From NCBI RefSeq assembly GCF_030580915.1, contig NZ_JAUQTA010000001.1, positions 1,364,001 to 1,428,000 on the forward strand: a stretch of 64,000 nt of DNA. Direction: 5' to 3'. Of the stretch, positions 30,017 to 39,300 are shown one piece after another. Source of the stretch: Nocardioides jiangxiensis (GTDB taxonomy: Bacteria; Actinomycetota; Actinomycetes; Propionibacteriales; Nocardioidaceae). Both the position numbers and the translations under genes were made by a program. How positions within the stretch are numbered: the first letter of the stretch is position 1; every line of letters begins with the position of its first letter. The notes beneath the pieces are model-generated. The model saw nothing but the letters and a program-made list of their open reading frames with translations. It was not told the DNA's origin and did no database searches.

Positions 30017-31021
30017 TCAGCGGCGGGCGACGAAGGGGCGGCCGCCGTGCCAACGGAGGATCGTGGAGAACGGCACGCGTCGTCCTCCGGTCGACTCGGT
30101 GCCGCCGCGCCAGGCGTGGAAGAAGAACCGCACGTCCCGGCCGGTACGCAGCACCTCGCCGCCGCCCGCCCCGCAGAGCGTCCGGCCCGAGCGCGAGCGC
30201 AGCACGAGGTGTCCGTGGTCCGGGCCTGCCGGCACGAACCGGCTTCCCGGCGTACGGGCCCGGTAGACCTCGGTGCGGTAGTGGCAGCCGCGGTAGGAGT
30301 AGCGGCTGACGAAGAGCCAGGTGCGGCCACCTCGGGTGAGCATGCTCGGCGCCTCGGTGATGGTCCGGCCGTTCTGGACGACCAGCCGCGAGCGCGCGCC
30401 GCGCGCCGGCGCCAGCCCCGCCGGCCCGAGCTCGACCATGCGGATCTGCCCGACACCCGAGCGGTGGTCGCGGCGGACGTAGGTGAGCCAGCGGCGCCCG
30501 TGCGGTCCCACGTAGACCGACGGGTCGATCGCCGTGGCGCCGGGACCGCCACAGACCAACGGCCGGCCGACCGTGCGGAAGCCCCGGGTCGGCGAGGTCG
30601 AACGGGCGACGCCGATGCAGTCGCGCGCGCCCCGACGCGTGGCCGCGAAGTACATCAGGAAGACCGGTCCACGCCGCCCCCGGACCACCTCCACGTGCGG
30701 CGCCCACAGGTGGCGCGCGCCGCCGATCCCGGTGCCGAACCAGCGCGGTACGCCACCCGGGGGCATCGCCCGCCCCACGGCGCGGTAGCCCCAGCCTGCG
30801 TGCCGCGACCGCAGCGCCGGGAAGCCGGGCCCCGTGCCGTAGAGATGGAACCAGCCACGGGCCTGCGCAGGGCCCGGGTCGGCCAGCCCGCCCCTGGCGA
30901 GCTGGGTGACCACATAGCCACGGTGGTGCGCCGACGCCGCGGGCGCGGTACCCGGCACCACCCCTGCGACGACGACCAACGAACCGACCAGGGCGACGAA
31001 CGCCCCCCGTACTGCCTGCAC
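30017..31021 (-). CDS. Secreted glycoside hydrolase family 43-like protein
   Basis: 334 residues from GTG 31021, preceded by GGAG at good spacing. A GTG at 31081 would add 20 residues before the signal peptide. The N-terminus is a Sec signal (hydrophobic run to about residue 24, cleavage near AAS-AHH, residue 31). Five-blade propeller motifs of GH43 are seen: ADP with D48, WFHLYGTG, HLWAPHV, AIDPSVYV with D166 and ITEAPSM with E223, matching the base, pKa-modulating aspartate and acid. Arabinan- or xylan-type side-chain hydrolysis outside the cell is the family activity. No sugar genes are adjacent. Confidence 0.75.
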   Translation of the reverse strand: MQAVRGAFVALVGSLVVVAGVVPGTAPAASAHHRGYVVTQLARGGLADPGPAQARGWFHLYGTGPGFPALRSRHAGWGYRAVGRAMPPGGVPRWFGTGIGGARHLWAPHVEVVRGRRGPVFLMYFAATRRGARDCIGVARSTSPTRGFRTVGRPLVCGGPGATAIDPSVYVGPHGRRWLTYVRRDHRSGVGQIRMVELGPAGLAPARGARSRLVVQNGRTITEAPSMLTRGGRTWLFVSRYSYRGCHYRTEVYRARTPGSRFVPAGPDHGHLVLRSRSGRTLCGAGGGEVLRTGRDVRFFFHAWRGGTESTGGRRVPFSTILRWHGGRPFVARR

Positions 31022-31111
31022 TGCGACTCCACACGAGATCCCTCGACGCACACCGAGCGCGCCGCGAGAAGGGTGCGCCACGGGTGGTCCAGACGTCTCC
31101 GGAAATGCCGA

Positions 31112-31154
31112 ACGCCACCCGTTCGGGGCCGCGAATGGCCCGAACGGGTGGCGT
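31112..31154. terminator. Hairpin terminator downstream of the crotonase gene
   Basis: ACGCCACCCGTTCGGG (31112-31127) pairs perfectly with CCCGAACGGGTGGCGT (31139-31154), with two more inner pairs around a single bulged G. It lies 32 bases after the minus-strand crotonase stop (31186) and upstream of the GH43-like gene. Confidence 0.7.
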
Positions 31155-31185
31155 CAACGAGTCCGCGTTGTCGGAGTTGCCGGAA

Positions 31186-31980
31186 TCAGCGCTGGCGCGG
31201 GCTGTACGACGGCGTCGACTTGTTGAACGCCGCGTTGCGCGCGGCCGCGGTGTTGCGCGCGAGGAGGAGGAAGAGCTGCTCGACCCGCTCCCGCGCGAAG
31301 GTGCGCCGGGGCGAGGAGTTCCAGCTGTCGTTGAAGAGCCGCTTGGCCGCGGCCAGCTGGTCGGGCGAGCGGCCCTTGAGCTGCTCGGCCAGGGCGAAGG
31401 CGGCAGCCAGCGGGTCGGCGTCGATCTCGGTGACCAGACCCATGTCGCGGGCCTCCTTGCCGGAGAACATCTCGGCGGTCATGGTGAGCTTCTTGGCGGT
31501 GTCGATCCCGACCAGCTCCTTGAGCGCCTGGATGCCCGACATGTCGGGGATCAGACCCCACTTGCCCTCGAGCACGGACCAGGTCGAGTCCGGCGTCGCG
31601 AAGCGGAAGTCGGCTGCGAGCGCGATCTGCAGGCCACCGCCGAGGCAGTTGCCGTGGACCGCGGCGATCACCGGCACCGGGATCCGCCGGAAGCCCCACG
31701 GGGCCTCCTGGAAGATGTTGGTGCCGCGCAGCGGGTTCGGCACGAAGGCACGGAGGATGCCGCGCGGGTTCTTCAGCACGTTGGCGAAGTCCAGGCCGGC
31801 ACAGAACGAGACGCCCTGGCCGCTGACGACGACCGCGCGCAGGGTCTTGTCCTTGCGCAGCTTCTTCGACGTCGCCGCGAGGTCCGCCAGCAGGTCGAGC
31901 GTCAGCGCGTTCATCTTCTCGGGGCGCGCGAGCTGGACGTGGGCGATGCCGTCGACGGTGGTGCAGGAGACGTAGGACAT
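31186..31980 (-). CDS. Crotonase/enoyl-CoA hydratase family protein
   Basis: 264 residues. The oxyanion-hole segments are VSFCAGLDFANVL and HGNCLGGGLQIALAADFR. The second region reads VLEGKWGLIPDMSGI, with an aspartate at the position where dienoyl-CoA isomerases often have Asp. Hydratase activity is therefore uncertain and an isomerase is possible. The C-terminus SPRRTFARERVEQLFLL is typical of the subgroup. A TAACCT hexamer 6 bases before the ATG suggests a leaderless mRNA. Divergent from the transglutaminase-like gene. Confidence 0.87.
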   Translation of the reverse strand: MSYVSCTTVDGIAHVQLARPEKMNALTLDLLADLAATSKKLRKDKTLRAVVVSGQGVSFCAGLDFANVLKNPRGILRAFVPNPLRGTNIFQEAPWGFRRIPVPVIAAVHGNCLGGGLQIALAADFRFATPDSTWSVLEGKWGLIPDMSGIQALKELVGIDTAKKLTMTAEMFSGKEARDMGLVTEIDADPLAAAFALAEQLKGRSPDQLAAAKRLFNDSWNSSPRRTFARERVEQLFLLLARNTAAARNAAFNKSTPSYSPRQR

Positions 31981-31986
31981 GGGCCG

Positions 31987-32043
31987 AGGTTACTCCCGGG
32001 TAGCCACTGGCGGCGAGGGCGATTCCCCTCACACCGCTACCGT
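31987..32043. promoter_or_regulatory. Divergent leaderless promoter pair
   Basis: On the minus strand TAACCT (complement of 31987-31992) ends 6 bases before the crotonase ATG. On the plus strand TACCGT (32038-32043) ends 6 bases before the ATG at 32050. Neither start has a Shine-Dalgarno, so both transcripts probably begin at the start codon. Confidence 0.5.
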
Positions 32044-32049
32044 CTCCCC

Positions 32050-32850
32050 ATGCGCGACGTGAGCAGCAGGGTCCGGCTCTCCGTGAGCACCCCGGCCGAC
32101 CTGGTCTTCTCGGTGGCCGTGGCATCGACCAACACGGTCGAGTCCGAGTCGCTGACCGTCACGCTCGACGGCGTACCGCTCGACCCCTCTGCGGTCGTCG
32201 AGCTCACCGACGCCCACGGCACCCGGCTGCACCGGGTCGCCGCCCCCGCCGGCGTCCTCCAGGTGGAGTACGCCGCGACCGTCGGCGGCAGCACGCCGCT
32301 CGACGCCGAGCCGATGGACCAGGTGGAGTACCTCCGCCCCAGCCGCTATGCCGACTCCGACCGGCTCGCCAACGTCGCCTACTCCCACCTGGGCCACCTC
32401 ATGGGCTGGGACCTCGTCGAGGGTGCGCGGACCTGGGTGCTCGACAACGTCGTCTACGCCCCGGGGAGCACCGACCCGGTGGACGGCGCACTGGAGACCT
32501 ACCTCAGCCGCGAGGGCGTCTGCCGCGACAGCTCCCACCTGATCGTGGCCTTCCTGCGTGCGCGCGGGATCCCGGCACGCCTGGTGTCGGCGTACGCGCC
32601 GGGGCTGCAGCCGATGGACTTCCACGCGGTAGCCGAGGTGCTCGTGGACGGCGCCTGGTTCGTCGTCGACGGCACGGGCCTCGCTCCCCGACCGGCCCTG
32701 GTCAGGATCGCCACCGGCCGCGACGCGGCGGACACGGCGTTCCTCACGATCGTCAGCGGTCGCGCCGACCTGCTCGAGGTCTCCGTGTCCGCCACGTCAC
32801 GCGACGGGCTGCCCGCCGACGACGGCCGCCAGCGGGTCCGCATCGGCTGA
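32050..32850 (+). CDS. Transglutaminase-like domain protein
   Basis: 266 residues. The papain-fold triad is visible: C158 in REGVCRDSSH, H192 in DFHAVAEV and D207 in VVDGTG. An N-terminal beta-rich region of about 100 residues precedes it. Bacterial members act as peptidases or amide-bond transferases, and the substrate is unknown. It is transcribed away from, but adjacent to, the operon carrying two further transglutaminase-type domains, an ATP-grasp ligase and an alpha-E domain, suggesting a shared process. Its start appears leaderless. Confidence 0.85.
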   Translation: MRDVSSRVRLSVSTPADLVFSVAVASTNTVESESLTVTLDGVPLDPSAVVELTDAHGTRLHRVAAPAGVLQVEYAATVGGSTPLDAEPMDQVEYLRPSRYADSDRLANVAYSHLGHLMGWDLVEGARTWVLDNVVYAPGSTDPVDGALETYLSREGVCRDSSHLIVAFLRARGIPARLVSAYAPGLQPMDFHAVAEVLVDGAWFVVDGTGLAPRPALVRIATGRDAADTAFLTIVSGRADLLEVSVSATSRDGLPADDGRQRVRIG

Positions 32851-32882
32851 CCCCGAGCAGCGGACGCCGCAGGCCGATGCGG

Positions 32883-33788
32883 CTAGACCCGGGTGACGTC
32901 GACTGCGACGTTGAGGGTCGAGGCTCCCGCCGCCTCGGCGAAGACCACGCCCTTGAGCGGCGAGACGTCGCGGAAGTCGCGGCCCCAGGCGGTGACCACG
33001 TACCGCGAGTCGGCGAGGTGGTCGTTGGTCGGGTCCAGGTCGACCCAGCCACCGCCCGGCACCATCACCGACGCCCACGCGTGGGAGGCGTCGGCACCGG
33101 CCAGCTTGACCTGTCCCGGCGGAGGCTGCGTCTCGAGGTAGCCCGAGACGTAGCGCGTCGGCAGGCCCAGCGACCGGAGGCAGCCGATGGCGAGGTGGGC
33201 GAAGTCCTGGCAGACGCCCTGCCGGAGCTCGAGCAGCTCGGGCAGCGTCGTGCGCACGGTGGTGACGCCGGACTTGTAGGCGAAGTCGCGGTGGATGCCG
33301 CGTGTCAGCGCGAGGATCGCCTCGCCCAGCGGCGTGTCCGGACCGATCACCGACCGGCAGTAGTCGAGGACCGCCGGGGCGGGCTGCACCAGCGGCGACG
33401 GGAGCAGGTGCCCGACGCGCTCCACCGAGTCGGCCGTCTCCAGCAGCGCGGCCGCGGCCGAGGCGACGGTCCAGCGGTCGAGGGCAGCCAGGTCGGGCTG
33501 CGGCCAGTGCACCTCGAACCGGCTCCGCTTCTCCACCACGAGCTCGTTGTGGGCGGTCTGGATCTCGACGTAGAAGGAGTGGTTGCCGAAGTGGTCGACG
33601 TGCTCGGTCATCACCTGCGGGTCGGGCGAGACCAGCACCTCGTTGGAGAGGACGCGCTGCGACGGGGTCTCCCGTGGCGCCAGGAAGCCACGCTCGAAGC
33701 ACGCCTCCACGGGACCCTCGTAGGTGTACGTCGTGCGGTGCCGCACGTCGTACTGGCGCGGGGTCCAGTCCTCGGGCCCCTGGCTCAC
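32883..33788 (-). CDS. Transglutaminase family protein with N-terminal beta domain
   Basis: 301 residues from GTG 33788, overlapping the preceding stop (GTGA). The bacterial transglutaminase-like N-terminal domain (RHRTTYTYEGPVEACFERGF) is followed by the catalytic domain with C193 in RQGVCQDFAHLA, H236 in DASHAWASV and D252 in WVDLDPTND. Predicted cytoplasmic, no signal peptide. It closes a three-gene operon with the ATP-grasp/alpha-E fusion and the DUF2126 protein. Comparative genomics has proposed that such sets build or cleave a peptide, but the product is not known. Confidence 0.9.
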   Translation of the reverse strand: MSQGPEDWTPRQYDVRHRTTYTYEGPVEACFERGFLAPRETPSQRVLSNEVLVSPDPQVMTEHVDHFGNHSFYVEIQTAHNELVVEKRSRFEVHWPQPDLAALDRWTVASAAAALLETADSVERVGHLLPSPLVQPAPAVLDYCRSVIGPDTPLGEAILALTRGIHRDFAYKSGVTTVRTTLPELLELRQGVCQDFAHLAIGCLRSLGLPTRYVSGYLETQPPPGQVKLAGADASHAWASVMVPGGGWVDLDPTNDHLADSRYVVTAWGRDFRDVSPLKGVVFAEAAGASTLNVAVDVTRV

Positions 33789-36328
33789 GACGTCACCGCC
33801 CAGCTGATCGGCAGCGTGCGCTGCGAGGTCTTCCGCGCGAAGCGGCGGCGGGTCAGGTCGTCGGACACCGCGTGCAGCGTGGCCCGCACCTCGGCCAGGA
33901 TCTCCCCCAGGCCCGAGCGGTCACCGGCGCAGGCGTCGACCAGGTCGACGCGTGCGATGTGGTCGGCCAGTGCCTCGGCCTTCGCGGCGAGCACGTCGTC
34001 GCCGACCAGGCGCAGGTCCTCCACGAGCCGGTCGACGCTGAACGCGACCGAGCGCGGGTTGCCCCTGTCGAGCAGCAGCAGCGACACCGCCGAGTGGATC
34101 GGCCAGACCGGGCCCTCACCGGCCACCGTGCGGCGACGGTGCGTGAGGATCGACTCGCCGACCTCGAGCACGGCCTCGGTCAGCTGGCCGTCGATGATCG
34201 GCGGCCGCTCGTGCGCCAGCGTCGACGCGAGCAGCGCCACCGTGAACTGGGCGCGCTCGAGGCGGATGCCACCGTCGAGGAAGCCCCACGTCTCGTCGCG
34301 GACCATCGACTCGGCGATGACGCCGGAGACGGCCAGCAGCGACTCCAGCACGTCGTACAGGCGCGGCTGGAGCTGGTGCTCGTCGGAGGGCACGTGCGCC
34401 AGGGTCCGGTCCAGGCGGGACAGGACGTGCCAGATGTCCTGGGAGAGCTGGTCACGGACCCGCTGGGCCGCGTCGCCGAGCCGGTCCGCGGCGTAGCGCA
34501 GGCTCCCCGACTGCTGCGGGTCGACCACCATCGCGCGGACGTGCTGACGCGGCTGGGCGGGATCGCCCGGCACGCGCGTGATCGCCGTGGCCGCGGCGAG
34601 GAGGGCGCGCATCGCCTGCTCGCCGGGGGTGCCGGGTCGCGCCGCGTGATCCTCGACGAGGTCGTCGCACACACGCAGGATGCGGCCCGCCGCCTCGGCC
34701 CGCTCGGCGTACCGACCCAGCCAGAAGAGGTTGTCGGCGACGCGCGGCGCGACGACGGCGCGGGGCCGGACCGCCACGAGCTCCGGACGTACGCCGGGGT
34801 CGCCCCAGCCCGCCTCCGCCGTCTCCGGCGCGAGGACCCAGACGTCCTTCGCGACCGCGCCGGCGGAGCTGGAGACCTGCAGCCGCGAGGGCCCGGTCGC
34901 GGCCCGGGCCAGGCCTCCCGGCATGACGTGGCGCTCGCCGTCGCGCTGCGCCCAGAAGGTCCGCAGGACCAGGCGCCCGGGCACCAGCCCGGTCGGGGTC
35001 GCGACGGGCGTCGTCGACAGCGGCAGCGGCTCCTGGCCGACCCACGCCCACGGCTCGGCCTCGATCCGGCGGCGCAGCAGGTCGCGGTCCTCGGCCGACA
35101 GTGCCCCGCCGAGCTGGGCCTCCACCTCGCGACCGGGCGCCAGGGGACGCAGCACCAGCCGGTCGAAGTTCGCCACGACGTGGGCCAGCCCGTCACGGTC
35201 GCCACACCACCAGGCCGGCTTGGCCCCGAGCTCGAGGTCCTCGCCGAGGAGGGCCTGCGCCACGGCCGGCAGGAACGGTGTGAGACCGGGGTTCTCGAGC
35301 ACCTGGGCACCGAGCGGGTTCGCGACCGTCACCGTCCCCTGGCGGGTCGCCTCGACCAGGCCCGGCAGGCCCAGCTGGGAGTCCGCGCGCAGGTCGAGGG
35401 AGTCGCAGTACTCCGGGTCCACGCGGCGCAGCACGACGTCGACCGGCTCGAGCCGGCCCGCGGCACGCAGCCAGACCCGTCCGTCGCGCAGCGTCAGGTC
35501 GTCGGACTCGGCGAGGGGGAAGCCGAGGAGGCTGGCCAGGAAGCTCTGGTCGTACGCCGTCTCCGACATCGGGCCGGGCGAGAGCAGGACGACACGGGGC
35601 ACCTCGCTCGTCGGCGGAGCGGCCTCCCGCACCGCCGCGGACATGGTGTGGAAGAAGCCACGCAGGCGAGCCAGCTCGGTGCTGCGGTGCAGGCCGGCGA
35701 GCACCCGGGTCGTGACGCGGCGGTTGGCCATCGCATAGCCGGCGCCGGACGGCGCCGACGTGCGGTCGGCGAGGACGCGCCAGCTGCCGTCGCTGTCGCG
35801 GCCCAGGTCGTGCGCGCCGAGGACGAGGCCGCCGCGGCTGCGGATGCCGTCGACCTGGCGGAGGAACCCGGGGTGGCCCAGGACGACCTCGGCCGGGATC
35901 ACCCCGCGACGCAGCAGGAGGCGGTCGCCGTAGAGGTCGTCGAGGAGGGCGTCGAGCAGCGCGGCGCGCTGCTGGACGCCGCGCTCGATCCCGGCCCACT
36001 CCTCGGCCGTCAGCACCACCGGAAGCGGGTCGAGCCGCCAGTGGCGGTCGTGGATCCCGTCCGACCCGCCGACGCCGTAGCGGATGCCGTCGTCGTGGAC
36101 CAGCCGGCGGGTCTCCGCCCGGGCCGCCATCAGTCCGCCCTGGCCCATCGCCTCGAGCGCGTCCGCGAGCAGTCGCTGTGTCGGCCGGACGTCGTCGCCG
36201 GAGACCAGCTCGTCCTCGCCGCGCAGCGGGTCCGGCTCACGGCCGTCCAGCCGCGCGCGGTAGGCCGCGAGCACGCCGGACGCCGCAGCAGGCGCGGCGG
36301 CGACGGCCGGGTCGGGCGAGGAGGTCAC
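33785..36328 (-). CDS. Circularly permuted ATP-grasp ligase fused to an alpha-E domain
   Basis: 847 residues starting with GTG 36328. Residues about 20-500 form the circularly permuted type 2 ATP-grasp domain, with conserved pieces DPLPVVLTAEEW, LGHPGFLRQVDG, RVTTRVL and an acid-rich ANPLGAQVLENPGLTPFLPA. Residues about 525-840 form the helical alpha-E domain, beginning ADNLFWLGRYAERAEAAGRIL. These domains are often separate neighbouring genes; here they are one polypeptide. ATP-grasp enzymes join a carboxylate to an amine, so an ATP-dependent peptide-bond activity is expected. It overlaps the transglutaminase gene by 4 bases. Confidence 0.9.
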   Translation of the reverse strand: MTSSPDPAVAAAPAAASGVLAAYRARLDGREPDPLRGEDELVSGDDVRPTQRLLADALEAMGQGGLMAARAETRRLVHDDGIRYGVGGSDGIHDRHWRLDPLPVVLTAEEWAGIERGVQQRAALLDALLDDLYGDRLLLRRGVIPAEVVLGHPGFLRQVDGIRSRGGLVLGAHDLGRDSDGSWRVLADRTSAPSGAGYAMANRRVTTRVLAGLHRSTELARLRGFFHTMSAAVREAAPPTSEVPRVVLLSPGPMSETAYDQSFLASLLGFPLAESDDLTLRDGRVWLRAAGRLEPVDVVLRRVDPEYCDSLDLRADSQLGLPGLVEATRQGTVTVANPLGAQVLENPGLTPFLPAVAQALLGEDLELGAKPAWWCGDRDGLAHVVANFDRLVLRPLAPGREVEAQLGGALSAEDRDLLRRRIEAEPWAWVGQEPLPLSTTPVATPTGLVPGRLVLRTFWAQRDGERHVMPGGLARAATGPSRLQVSSSAGAVAKDVWVLAPETAEAGWGDPGVRPELVAVRPRAVVAPRVADNLFWLGRYAERAEAAGRILRVCDDLVEDHAARPGTPGEQAMRALLAAATAITRVPGDPAQPRQHVRAMVVDPQQSGSLRYAADRLGDAAQRVRDQLSQDIWHVLSRLDRTLAHVPSDEHQLQPRLYDVLESLLAVSGVIAESMVRDETWGFLDGGIRLERAQFTVALLASTLAHERPPIIDGQLTEAVLEVGESILTHRRRTVAGEGPVWPIHSAVSLLLLDRGNPRSVAFSVDRLVEDLRLVGDDVLAAKAEALADHIARVDLVDACAGDRSGLGEILAEVRATLHAVSDDLTRRRFARKTSQRTLPISWAVTS

Positions 36329-36379
36329 GCGCTAGACCTTAGGCCGTGCCGGACGCAGCGGACGTCGTCCATCCATCGC

Positions 36380-39300
36380 CTACGGCCGGTTGCCCGGCGA
36401 GAAGCGCCGGAGGTCCAGGGTCGTCGGGTACTCGACGCCGGCTGCCGCGTCGATGGGGGCGACGGCGTCGACATCGACCGGACCGGGCGTGTGACCGCCG
36501 GCGCGGAACCGGGTCGCCCGGCGTGCCTCGGCGCTCATCGCGTTGACCGGCCGGTCGTCGTACGAGCGGCCGCCGGGGTGCACCACGTGGTAGGTGAACC
36601 CGCCGAGGCTGCGCGCGTTCCAGCGGTCCACGAGGTCGACCACGATCGGCGAGTGGACCCCGATGGTCGGGTGCAGGGCCGAGTACGGCGCCCACGCTCG
36701 GTAGCGGACGCCTGCCACGAAGTCGCCGGGCACGCCGGTGGCGGTCAGCGGCACGGGTACGCCGTTGCAGGTGACCACGTGACGCCCCTCGACCAGGCCC
36801 GTCGCGCGGATCTGCAGCCGCTCGACGCTCGAGTCGACGTAGCGGGCCGTGCCACCGAACGCCATCTCCTCGCCGAGCACGTGCCACGGCTCGATCGCCT
36901 GCCGGGCCTCGAGGTGGACTCCTGCGACGTCGACCTCTCCCAGCCGCGGGAAGCGGAACTCGAGGAAGGCGTCGAACCAGGCCGGGTCGAAGAGCGGGGC
37001 GTCCGGGTCCTGCGCCCGGAGCCAGGCGTTGAGCTCGGCCACCACGTCGTACAGGTCGGCGGTGGCGAAGGCCGGCGTCAGGAAGCGGTCGTGCAGCCGG
37101 GTGCCCCAGCGCACGAGGGCGCCGGTGTAGGGCTTGTTCCAGAAGCGGGCCACCAGGGCCCGCACGAGCAGGGCCTGCACGAGCGCCATGCGCGGGTGCG
37201 GGGGCATCTCGAAGCCCCGCAGCTCGAGCAGGCCGAGCCGGCCGCGGTCGCCGTCGGGGCTGTAGAGCTTGTCGATGCAGAACTCGGCGCGGTGCGTGTT
37301 GCCGGTGAGGTCGGTGAGCAGGTGCCGCAGCAGTCGGTCGACGATCCACGGCGCGGGCACGCCGGCCGCTCCGTTCGATGCGGCCTCGCGGGTCGCGCGC
37401 TCCAGCTCCGCGAAGGCGATCTCGAGCTCGTAGAGGGTCTCGTTGCGGCCCTCGTCGACCCGCGGAGACTGGCTGGTCGGGCCGAGGAAGCGGCCCGCGA
37501 AGACGTAGGACAGCGCCGGGTGGTGCTGCCAGAAGGTGAGCAGGCTGCGCAGCAGGTCGGGACGGCGCAGCAACGGGCTGTCGGCGGCCGTCGGGCCGCC
37601 GAGGGTGAAGTGGTTGCCGCCACCGGTGCCGGTGTGGGTGCCGTCGACGTCGAACTTCTCGGTGCCCAGCCGGACCGCCTTCGCGTCCTCGGCCAGGGTC
37701 TCGGTCACCTCCCGCAGCTCGTCCCAGCTGGCCGTCGGCTGGATGTTGACCTCGATGACACCGGGGTCGGGGGTGACGCTGAGGCTCAGCGTGCGCGGGT
37801 CCCCGGGCAGCGGATAGCCCTCGATCACGACCGGCATCCCGACCGCCGCCGCACTCGCCTCGATCGCGGCGACCAGCGCGAGAGCGCGGTCCAGGTCCGT
37901 GAGTGGAGGGAGGAAGACGAACAGGTGACCCTCGCGCGCCTCGACGACCACCGCGTGCCGCGGCGCCGACTCGACGGGGAGGACCTCGGCCGGCTCGTCC
38001 GCGACCAGCTCGGCGTACGCGGTCAGGGCGGGCCGCGGCGCGAACGGCGAGGCGTCCGGCAGGTCCGGCGGTGGGTTCCAGGCGATGCTGTCGAGCGGAA
38101 GGCGCAGCCCGGCCGGCGAGTCGCCGGCGGTGAGGTAGAGCCGACGGCGACGCAGGCGCCACCGGGTGGTGCCCCAGCCCTCGCCGGAGGGGTTCTCGAA
38201 GACCGGCACCACCCAGGCGCGCTCGCTGGCCAGGGAGGCCTCGTCGACCTCCTCGACCATCCGGGCCGACCCCTCGGGCTCCCCCCAGGGCTGGCGCGCG
38301 GCGTCCCAGCGCGCGGCGTACGGGTCGTCATAGGCAGGGAGGACGTGGTCCGCCGGCACTCCCAGGCGCGCTCCGAGCCCGGCCGCGAGCTCCCGGACCT
38401 GGTCGCCGGTCGGCTCGGTCGGCGGGCCCCACGGGTGGTCCAGCAGGGTCGCATCCGACCAGACCGGCTCGCCGTCCGTGCGCCACGTGACCTGTGCCTG
38501 CCAGCGCGGCAGCGGCTCCCCGGGGTACCACTTGCCCTGGCCGTGGTGGACCAGGCCGGACGGCGCCCAGCGCTCCTTGAGCCGTGCGGTCAGCTCCCGC
38601 GCCAGCGCGCGCTTGCCGGGTCCGTCGGCTGCGGTCGCCCACTGCTCGCTGGCCTGGTCGTCGATGCTGACGAAGGTCGGCTCGCCACCCATCGTCAGCC
38701 GGACGTCGCCCGCCTCGAGCAGGCCGTCGACGTACCCGCCGAGGGCGTTGACGGCCGCCCACTGGGCCTCGCTGTAGGGCAGCGTGATGCGCGGGTCCTC
38801 GTGGATCCGGGTGACGGTGTTGGAGAAGTCGAAGGTGACGCCGACCGGGTCGGTGGCACCCGCGATCGGCGCCGACCCACTGGGATGCGGGGTCGCGGAG
38901 AGCGGGATGTGACCCTCACCCGCGAAGAGCCCCGACGTCGGGTCGAGGCCGATCCAGCCCGCCCCCGGGACGTAGACCTCGGTCCAGGCGTGCAGGTCGG
39001 TGAAGTCCGCCGCGGGGCCGCCGTCCGCGACGTCGTCGGGGGTCAGCTGCACGAGGTAGCCCGACACGAAGCGAGCCGCCAGCCCGAGCTCGCGGAGCAC
39101 GCTGACCAGCAGCCAGGCGGAGTCGCGGCACGATCCGATCGCCCGCTCGAGGGTCTGGTCCGGCGTCTGCACGCCGGGCTCCATCCGCACCGCGTAGGCG
39201 ACGCTGCCGTTGACCGCCTGGTTGGCGCGCACGAGGAAGTCGACGATGCCGGTCGTGCCGGCGAGCGAGGCCAGGTCGTGCTCGGCGAGCCATGCCGTCA

